The translations under genes were made by a program, and so were the position numbers. DNA of 64,000 nucleotides, taken from NCBI GenBank assembly GCA_904066235.2, contig CAJFCV020000005.1:1922001-1986000 (forward strand), written 5' to 3'. The stretch is from Bursaphelenchus xylophilus (Eukaryota; Nematoda; Chromadorea; Rhabditida; Aphelenchoididae). This document shows, piece after piece, positions 60,501 to 64,000 of this stretch. The stretch's first letter is position 1, and each line of letters starts with the position of its first letter. The notes under the pieces are model-generated. The model was not told where the DNA came from. It was given only the letters and a program-made list of their open reading frames with translations, and searched no databases.

Positions 60501-61177
60501 AAAACATGTATTAAATTCTCATGGCATTTTAATTCATGCCCTTAGGAAAAATTTCGATCAAAATTCCGATGCACCGTGCAATCGGAAAAAAATGTTTTGT
60601 CGCACAGTGCAGACTCAAATTTTCAATTTTTTTCTTGAAATATGTAAATTTTGACAATTTTGCAGAGAGTTGCAAGTGTTTTTCAAGTCAGTCATCAAAA
60701 AATAATTTGTTTTTCTTCCCAAGTTTTTACAATTTCCGGGACTTTTGCTCTTCCATCTGACCCGCTCTCAAAACGCCTTCTCCCCCGGATCTATGCAAAG
60801 CTTGCAGTGTAATTTACACCACTTTGCATTGGAGAACGATTAGACTTGTTTGCAAAACTCTCATTTCCGCCCTTGGCCAAAGTTTTCGGGGTCTTTTTGC
60901 GGATTTTCCCGCGCTCTCTTTATGTGGGAATGTAGTAAAAAATAGCGAAAAAAGGAGGAAGAAAAAAATGAAAACGTGCTATTTTCTGGCTATAGTATAG
61001 TTACTATATGTTTTTCAAAAAAATATCAAAAAATTTTTTTGCAAAAAAATTAAAAAAATTTAAAAAAATTTTTGAAAAAAATAAAAAAAATTAAAAAAAA
61101 ATGTCACAGAGTCCTACCGTTCGCAGGAAAGAGATGTCATCCTGTTCCCCTCCGGGGGTCTCTTCTTTCTCGGCCAT
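17643..61177 (-). CDS. unc-68: Ryanodine receptor (ER/SR calcium-release channel), complete gene
   Basis: Homotetrameric calcium-release channel of the ER/SR, needed for excitation-contraction coupling in nematode muscle. Forty-seven exons were placed by GT/AG sites, phase and homology. With one of the two alternative calmodulin-site exons the coding sum is 15,468 nt, about 5,155 aa, close to C. elegans UNC-68. The start at 61177 ([20 protein letters not shown]) lies 1 nt behind TTTTCAG, a spliced-leader acceptor. The stop is at 17643 after YEDQLLQT. Order: beta-trefoil/MIR and RIH, SPRY1, RyR repeats, SPRY2, SPRY3, central solenoid, second RyR-repeat pair, calmodulin segment, EF-hands, S1-S6 with [11 protein letters not shown]. 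Introns range from about 150 bp to over 2 kb and are stuffed with repeats. Exon 18 needs an unusual AAG acceptor. Exon 28 has two in-phase donors. The identification is certain; single splice sites may be off by a few bases. Confidence 0.96.
18180..18560. repeat. AAATTTCCCGCCAAA repeats in RyR intron 46
   Basis: Four or more copies of TTCAAATTTCCCGCCAAAA (about 18235, 18342, 18378, 18526) in AT-rich intron DNA near the last exon. The core equals an E2F-type site. The mirror-image core recurs in introns 38-41. Confidence 0.7.
18971..19523. repeat. GCAC-N-GTGC array in RyR intron 46
   Basis: About 18 intact boxes and one decayed box (CTGCGTCGTGAAA) in 550 bp, mean spacing about 31 bp. The central base is mostly C. 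Spacers are short A/T runs such as AAATTTTCCAAAATTTTTT. The array ends within about 15 bp of the exon 46 donor. Exon 46's frame stays open through the whole array. Confidence 0.9.
21570..22015. repeat. RyR intron 43 repeats (GTCCCACCACGAAAAC)
   Basis: Three copies of a GTCCCACCACGAAAACA block (about 21590, 21715, 21800), the reverse of the TTTTCGTGTCGGGACC core found at 6.2-9.7 kb, followed by two tandem copies of CCTCCAGTCTAATATCCA. Confidence 0.65.
22803..23044. repeat. GCAC-N-GTGC array in RyR intron 42
   Basis: Nine boxes in 240 bp, spaced about 29 bp, mostly GCACAGTGC with two GCACGGTGC. Spacers are AAAAAATTTTT-type. The exon 43 frame extends upstream through the array without a stop. 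Confidence 0.9.
24090..24380. repeat. RyR intron 41 repeat with TTTGGCGGGAAA cores
   Basis: Three ~125-bp tandem units, each with AACAGAATGCCAAA, then ATTTGGCGGGAAAAT, then GGTAAAATACG. Related copies lie in intron 39 (about 25665-25710 and 25800-25850) and intron 38 (about 26845-26930). Confidence 0.75.
24826..25234. repeat. GCAC-N-GTGC array in RyR intron 40
   Basis: Fifteen boxes (one decayed to GCACAGCGC) at about 28-bp spacing over 410 bp, with all four central bases. Spacers are dominated by CAAAAA and AAATTTTT runs. Confidence 0.9.
26700..26822. repeat. ~22-bp minisatellite in RyR intron 38
   Basis: About five to six copies of AAAAAAAGTATTTTTTCAATG, the last inverted. Simple AT-rich tandem repeat. 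Confidence 0.85.
27937..28046 (-). other. unc-68: RyR exon 37: alternative calmodulin-segment exon
   Basis: 110 nt with the same entry and exit phase as exon 36. The acceptor is TCGTGTAG and the donor is GTAAGG. It encodes [10 protein letters not shown] then [17 protein letters not shown] and TASHLYKVE. From the Trp onward it aligns without gaps to exon 36: WKK, L, QRKR and the Tyr are kept, while the Cys is replaced by Leu and the Phe anchor by Ile. Including both exons, or neither, shifts the frame into exon 38, so use must be exclusive. Confidence 0.82.
28147..28169 (-). repeat. UG dinucleotide repeat between the two exclusive RyR exons
   Basis: (CA)11 on the plus strand, so the RyR transcript carries (UG)11. 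It begins about 30 nt downstream of the exon 36 5' splice site, inside the 151-bp intron that separates exons 36 and 37. UG repeats are binding sites for CELF-type and TDP-43-type splicing regulators. Confidence 0.75.
28198..28310 (-). other. unc-68: RyR exon 36: canonical calmodulin-binding segment (mutually exclusive with exon 37)
   Basis: 113 nt, entered in phase 0 and left with 2 nt over. It encodes [11 protein letters not shown] then [19 protein letters not shown] and VPIYSFP. This matches the calmodulin/S100A1-binding segment of vertebrate RyR1 (about residues 3614-3643), including the Trp anchor, the basic QRKR, the redox-sensitive Cys and the Phe anchor. The donor is GTACGT; the acceptor is CCATTTTTAG. 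A UG repeat starts about 30 nt downstream of the donor. Confidence 0.88.
29220..29970. repeat. ~130-bp tandem repeat in RyR intron 35
   Basis: Four to five units containing AAGCTAATGCCCTAAAAAAGG, ATCCAAAAAATTTTTTCCG and TCAAAAAATCTCAAAATTCAG. Noncoding. Confidence 0.75.
30430..31885. repeat. ~115-125-bp tandem repeat in RyR intron 34, interrupted at ~31138-31728
   Basis: About ten units with the block GGTCCCCCCTTACCACACCC and a CTCAAAATCCAATATTCAG-type segment. The array is interrupted by a ~590-bp unrelated segment with imperfect ends (GGGGCTAAGGTAGT at the left; ACTACCGAAGCCCC at the right). That segment holds a 21-bp minisatellite, AAGCCCCCTACGTTTTAGATC, in about five copies at 31263-31375. 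It looks like an insertion with short inverted ends. Confidence 0.7.
34236..34349. mobile_element. Half copy of the GGACCTGATCC foldback (RyR intron 31)
   Basis: Matches the right half of the complete foldback at 46690-46944 (GGAGTTTTTTCGCTTGGAG, then CATTTTTGATGCTTCCCGGG, then GTTTTTGGCCACTGGGTCAG). The left half is missing. Confidence 0.65.
36930..37480. repeat. ~115-bp tandem repeat in RyR intron 29
   Basis: Four to five degenerate units with TCAATTTATAAAATTTTTAA, a CAAATTTTCACCAAAAAATCCAG-type block and a GGATTTTTTGAAAAATGTTAC-type block. AT-rich and noncoding. Intron 32 (32.75-33.27 kb) has a similar but more decayed array. Confidence 0.6.
41460..42640. repeat. GGGCGCAGCTCG motif copies in RyR introns 24-25
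   Basis: Single copies of AGGGCGCAGCTCGGCAAAT or close variants near 41474, 42119, 42242, 42373, 42496 and 42616, at roughly 120-bp steps in intron 24, all in the same orientation. GC-rich 13-mers stand out in otherwise 75-80% AT introns. Confidence 0.8.
43880..44400. repeat. Dense GGGCGCAGCTCG tandem array in RyR intron 22
   Basis: About ten copies of TGTAGGGCGCAGCTCGCCAAA at ~35-65-bp spacing between 43890 and 44245, and one at 44371. Inverse-strand and altered forms (GAGCTGCGCCCTA, GCCTGCGCCCTAG) lie in intron 21 at about 44870, 44995, 45134 and 45266. Confidence 0.85.
46690..46944. mobile_element. Foldback MITE with GGACCTGATCC ends (RyR intron 18)
   Basis: 255 bp, nearly perfect palindrome. 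CGGACCTGATCCAGTG at the left is mirrored by CACGGGATCAGGTCCG at the right; TTTTGCATCCGGGAAGTATC and GGAGTTTTTTCACTTGG are mirrored inside. A truncated copy is at 58265-58480 and a half copy at 34236-34349. Confidence 0.85.
46951..47801. mobile_element. Tc1/mariner-type non-autonomous element, TA target duplication
   Basis: 851 bp with about 220-bp terminal inverted repeats starting CAGGGTGTCCAGAGAAATTC and ending with the mirror CTCTGGACACCCTG. It is flanked by TA at 46949-46950 and 47802-47803. The arms are mirrored through GACTTTTGGTAGC and CACACCAATCTTAA. The ~400-bp core has no transposase frame. It sits a few bases right of the 46690-46944 foldback, in RyR intron 18. Confidence 0.92.
47945..49010. 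repeat. GGGCGCAGCTCG copies in RyR introns 17-18
   Basis: CTGGGCGCAGCTCGGAAAAT-type motifs near 47948, 48088, 48227, 48364 (intron 18) and 48985 (intron 17), about 140 bp apart where clustered. Confidence 0.8.
49267..49306. repeat. GCAC-N-GTGC pair in RyR intron 17
   Basis: Two boxes, GCACGGTGC and GCACCGTGC, with starts 31 bp apart. Their central bases are complementary. Confidence 0.85.
50306..50725. mobile_element. Foldback MITE, family B (RyR intron 14)
   Basis: ~420-bp near-complete palindrome. The ends GGGGAAACCGAAAAGTATTA and TAATACTTTTCGGTTTCCCC are mirrored, with arms of about 200 bp (CTTCGATGCAAGTGTC, GAGGGTGCTGATTTCG, AGTACTGTAAAGTAGTA, CAGCACCATCGAAA). A second full copy is in intron 4 at 57020-57434. 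Confidence 0.88.
51536..51636 (-). ncRNA. U6 spliceosomal snRNA
   Basis: The minus strand carries the near-invariant U6 core: ACATATACTAAAATTGGAAC, then ATACAGAGAAGATTAGCATG (the ACAGAGA box and AGC triad), GCGCAAGGATGACACGCAAA and TTCGTGAAGCG, ending in a T run (51531-51536). The 5' end forms a stem GTTCATT/AATGGAC with loop CCA, of nematode rather than vertebrate type. A TATA box (TATAAA) lies about 25-30 bp upstream (51661-51666), as expected for a Pol III type 3 promoter, so the gene is probably active. It lies in RyR intron 12 on the same strand as RyR. Confidence 0.96.
57020..57434. mobile_element. Foldback MITE, family B (RyR intron 4)
   Basis: ~415 bp. CGATTGGGAAACCGAAAAGT at the left is mirrored by ACTTTTCGGTTTCCCTAATCG at the right, with the same inner blocks as 50306-50725. 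It is followed immediately by other AT-rich sequence, including a T28-type run at about 57476-57502. Confidence 0.88.
58265..58480. mobile_element. Truncated GGACCTGATCC foldback (RyR intron 2)
   Basis: Left end GGGGACCTGATCCAGTGGC and both inner arms are present (GCATCCGGGAAGTATC; GGAGTTTTTTCACTT). The copy stops at GACACTTCCCAG without the right terminus. Confidence 0.75.
58886..59979. mobile_element. ~1.1-kb inverted-repeat element with TTAA target site (RyR intron 2)
   Basis: Ends AGGACCA and TGGTCCT are flanked by TTAA at 58882-58885 and 59980-59983. Inverted repeats of ~130 bp share CCGATTTTTTTATCGGCG, TAATCAGGCAATTTCG and GGCGGGACCATCAAGG; the left arm lacks 13 bp. TTAA duplication is the hallmark of piggyBac-type transposition. 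The centre has no recognisable transposase. The frame at 59670-59909 runs into the right arm and is not convincing as a gene. Confidence 0.78.
60407..60610. repeat. GCAC-N-GTGC pairs in RyR intron 1
   Basis: Box starts at 60407 and 60438, and again at 60571 and 60602: two pairs, each with 31-bp spacing. Confidence 0.85.
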
Positions 61178-61184
61178 TCTGAAA
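61178..61184 (-). promoter_or_regulatory. Predicted spliced-leader trans-splice acceptor of RyR
   Basis: On the minus strand GTTTTCAG, then A, then ATG GCC. The acceptor matches the nematode consensus and leaves a one-base 5' leader, as is common for SL1 trans-spliced mRNAs. A conventional upstream 5'UTR exon cannot be excluded from sequence alone. Confidence 0.65.
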
Positions 61185-61203
61185 ACTTTCCGGTCTCTAG
61201 AAT

Positions 61204-63174
61204 GGCGCGAACTTGTTGAATTGCTTGAGTTTGATCATTAACGGACCTGAAAAAAATTCTTTTTTTTTTAATTTTATGTCATCAAATATGACAAAAAATA
61301 TCGACTTTTTTGCACGGTGCAAAAAAAAAATAAAAATGAAAAAATTATTGCACTGTGCAAAAATTTTAAAAAATAAATATAAAATTCGCACTGTGCGATG
61401 GGGATTTTTTGATAAAAAATTTTTTTGTTGTAAAATACGAAAATACCTGGCATTTTAGGTATTTTCTTACTTCAAAAAGTAGAAATTTGTAGAATTATAA
61501 AAAAAATTTTAAATAAAAAAAATGTAAAAAAAAAATTTTTGTGTTATAAAATGCGAGACAAACAAAGAATAGTCCAAATAATTCCAAAAAAAAAATCCGC
61601 AGTTTTCAACCCCAAACGCAAAAAACGGGGTGTTGAATTACAAACCCTTCGAGCAATTATGACCGGCTTGAAAAAGCGATGACGCCGGAGGGCCAAGAAC
61701 AATCCATTCGTCTAGTCAATCAGTCTTGGGAGAGCGACGAGTTTCAAGAGGTTTTTTCACAAAAAAAAATCCACTCAAAAAAAAATTTTTTTTTTGTGAA
61801 AAATAGTTTTGCGAAAAATTCGGCCGAAAATCCGCGGCCGGAGTAATCATAAAACCGGCGAGAGAAGGGAGGGGGGAAAGACGAGGTCCCTAACAATCCC
61901 TAAAATTATTGGCAAATCAAATAAAAACAATGCAAAAACGAGATAAAAGCGGCGAAAAATTGTGGGAAAAAGAGGGATTTTACGTCGTAAACACGTTGCG
62001 GAGCTATGTCATTTGTCTGTATGATAGTCAAAAAGCAGAATATCTTTGGCAAACCAAAGTTTTTTATAGGAAACCGGAAAACACTTCAAAATTTTTTGTG
62101 AAAAAAAAACTATGAAAAATCTGCTAAATAACAACTTCATTGTTACAATTACACGTGAAAACAATGAAAAACGTCATTGAATTTGGCTACAAATTCAATT
62201 GCAAACAATTGAGGATTCAATTTATACCGCACAGTGCGAAAAAGCAAAAAATTTTTTGCACAGTGCGCAAATTCGAAGAATGATGATTGCACAGTGCAGA
62301 AAATAGAAAAACTGATAAAAAAGAATTCCAAATCACAGTAAACGATTGTAAGATACATATTTCAGAGCGCTGGAAACTTGGCTCATACTATTACAGAAAA
62401 ACAATTAAAAAGAAATTCACTGCACAGTGCAAATTTAAAAAGAAAATTTTCCGCACAGTGCAAAATTTAAAAGAAATTCGCTGCACAGTGCAGCGTTAAA
62501 AACCGATGATGTTATTGACATAAAATAAAAGAGAGAAAAAAAGGCCATAACCAAAGAGGAATTAACAAAAAAGGCATGCCAAAAAAAATAGTACAGGTGA
62601 TTGTGCATCTAATACAATAAGACGTGCAATAAGCCGCTTTAACGTGAAATAGGATTTGATTTTTTGGGCAGTCTAAATTTCCTTATTCCTCAGCAGTCTG
62701 CTCTCCAAGGTTTTTCCAAAAAAATAATCCTCAAAAAATGTGAATATTTTTTTAAAAATCCCGTTTCTCAACCAAAAAATTTCCAATTTCTCAATCTTTG
62801 ACCACTCAATGACCATTCAAACCCAAATATTTTCATTCAACCCGCTGTAACTCCTTCAAATCTCCTATAAAGTCGAAAATGAAGAAAAAAGTACTGGCCA
62901 ATTTTGTTGTCCACATAACTTCCGAACCCAAATTTTCAATCCTCTCCCGAAAAAATATGTCAAAAGAGCCTGAGGGGAACCCTTTCTTTTCCTCGCTGAT
63001 CCGGCTGTTCTTTATGCTCGAAGGCCCCCCTCCGATCCTCCAAACGCCTCCGGATCGAGAGGGTCCGACTTGGGGCGATCCGTTGGGGACAAGGGCTTTT
63101 GCTCCCGACGAGTTTTCGCGGCCGAAAGAAAATATTTTGCGGGTTTATTCGAATTTAGCGCAGAGGGGAATTGG
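61204..63174. other. Upstream region of RyR with GCAC-N-GTGC boxes
   Basis: Boxes occur at 61312, 61350 and 61388 (38-bp spacing); 62229, 62258 and 62289; and 62422, 62453 and 62483 (29-31-bp spacing). Between them, 61610-61760 is GC-richer single-copy DNA and may hold the RyR promoter. Frames at 61909-62115 and 62879-63310 show no recognisable domain. Confidence 0.6.
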
Positions 63175-63885
63175 CGGCTATTCATTTTGGACAAACTTGA
63201 TATCGGGAAGATCGATTCTATTGCTTGGAATGGAGAAAATGGATAGCCAAAGGGTTGGATTTGCCTTAAAATCTCGCAAATGGCTAGCCAAAGAGTTGGA
63301 TTGGCCTTAAAATCTCGCAAATGGCTAGCCAAGGGGTTGGATAGGCCTTACAATATCTTAAATGGCCAAACGGGGAGTTGGATTGGTCTTAAAATGTCAT
63401 AAATAGCTAGCCCAAGGGTTGGATTGGCCAAAAATCTCGTAAATAGCCAGCCAAGGGGTTGTCCTGGCCTGAAAACCTCCTAAATGGCTAGTCAAAGGGT
63501 GGAATTGGCTTCTAAATCACCTAACTGAGATTTTTATGCCAATCCAACCCCTTGTCTAGTCGTTTATGAGATTTTAAGGCCAATCCAACCCTTTTGCAAG
63601 CTATTTATGAGATCTTAAGGCCCATCTAACCCTTTAGTTAGCTATTTATGAGATTTTTAGGCCATTCCAACTACCTGTATATCCATTTATGAAATTTTAA
63701 GCTCAATTCAACCCTTTAGGTAGCCAATGAGATTTTTAGGCCAATCCAACTCCCCGCCCAGCCATTTATGAGATTTTACGGCCAATCCAACCCTTTGGCT
63801 AGTCATTTCGTCCATTCCAAACAATGAATTCGATCTTCTCGAAATCACGTTGGTCCGAAGTGAATAACAACCCAAACCACATACA
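63175..63885. mobile_element. Foldback built from ~48-bp direct repeats
   Basis: Outer arms are mirrored (GGCGGCTATTCATTTTGGAC at the left; CCGAAGTGAATAAC at the right; GATCGATTCTATTGCTTGGAATGG versus its near-mirror CCATTCCAAACAATGAATTCGATC). Between them, units reading AATGGCTAGCCAAGGGGTTGGATTGGCCTTAAAATCTC repeat about five times to 63510, then about six times in inverse orientation to 63800. Arms made of internal direct repeats recall Foldback-class transposons. Confidence 0.75.
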
Positions 63886-63979
63886 AAGCCCCCTAAAAAT
63901 TGCCCAAATTCCAAATTTTTTTACAGAAACGACTCATTAAACTGGGTCAATAAACAACATTTGTCTGCACAGAAATTAA

Positions 63980-64000
63980 ATGCCTCCTCGAAAGCAGCCG
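63980..64000 (+). other. Possible start of a plus-strand gene cut by the window edge
   Basis: ATG CCT CCT CGA AAG CAG CCG (MPPRKQP) remains open to the last base. Too short to support by itself. Confidence 0.15.

Larger units (their letters stand above)
54289..61177 (-). other. unc-68: RyR exons 1-10: N-terminal MIR/RIH region (residues ~1-658)
   Basis: Exons: 61177-61118, 60295-60071, 58142-57873, 57749-57647, 56821-56731, 56625-56367, 55778-55486, 55116-54992, 54904-54689, 54620-54289. Recognisable N-terminal-domain stretches are [58 protein letters not shown], and [18 protein letters not shown], ending at the linker [13 protein letters not shown] before SPRY1. In vertebrates this region forms the inter-subunit cytosolic gating ring and is a hot spot for disease mutations. 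The phases agree at all nine junctions. Confidence 0.92.

Noticed and set aside
614..61177. FKBP next to a ryanodine receptor as a functional pair
   Set aside because: RyR is regulated by small cytosolic FKBP12-type proteins. This FKBP has a signal peptide, two domains and KEEL, so it is ER-lumenal. The two genes are also 15 kb apart with others between.
62879..63310. 143-aa plus-strand frame upstream of RyR
   Set aside because: Its C-terminal part is the repeated ~48-bp unit of the foldback. The remainder has no recognisable domain or splice context.

Overview
The window reads as nuclear DNA of a nematode. The evidence is: a complete ryanodine receptor gene (unc-68 type) whose start codon sits 1 nt behind a TTTTCAG acceptor, as expected for spliced-leader trans-splicing; an NLP-22/NLP-2-type neuropeptide precursor; a two-domain ER FKBP ending in KEEL; a U6 snRNA with a nematode-like 5' stem; TTTCAG/TTTTAG acceptors throughout; and very AT-rich introns full of short repeats and foldback elements. 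I cannot name the genus.

Layout. 1-505: right part of a foldback MITE. 614-2223 (-): two-domain ER FKBP, with a tRNA-Gln(CTG) antisense in its second intron. 3906-5846 (-): REEP5/YOP-1-like ER-shaping protein, with a second tRNA-Gln copy antisense in an intron. 6.2-9.7 kb: ~136-bp tandem repeats and a complete 600-bp MITE carrying a tRNA-derived Pol III cassette. 10.1-16.9 kb: a divergent satellite with a ~160-bp register built around the odd palindrome GCAC-N-GTGC. A small neuropeptide gene (exons 12438-12605 and 15287-15373, +) is embedded in it, and a second tRNA-bearing MITE is inserted in its intron. 17643-61177 (-): the whole RyR gene, about 43.5 kb. 61.2-64 kb: upstream region with more GCAC-N-GTGC boxes and a foldback made of ~48-bp direct repeats.

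The RyR model was built by hand from splice sites, reading phase and homology. It has 47 exons, two of them mutually exclusive, and sums to 15,468 nt (about 5,155 aa) with every junction in phase. The N-terminal beta-trefoil/MIR region, three SPRY domains, RyR repeats, calmodulin-binding segment, two EF-hands, S1-S6 and the GGGIGD filter are all visible.

Three points stand out. (1) GCAC-N-GTGC boxes recur in intergenic DNA, the neuropeptide intron and at least five RyR introns, with neighbours about 31 bp apart (range roughly 24-38) whatever the spacer sequence. (2) Two adjacent same-phase exons encode alternative versions of the RyR calmodulin-binding segment, with a UG repeat next to the first one's 5' splice site. 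(3) TTA-target-site MITEs have picked up a tRNA-like cassette; one insertion can be dated against its own empty paralogous site.
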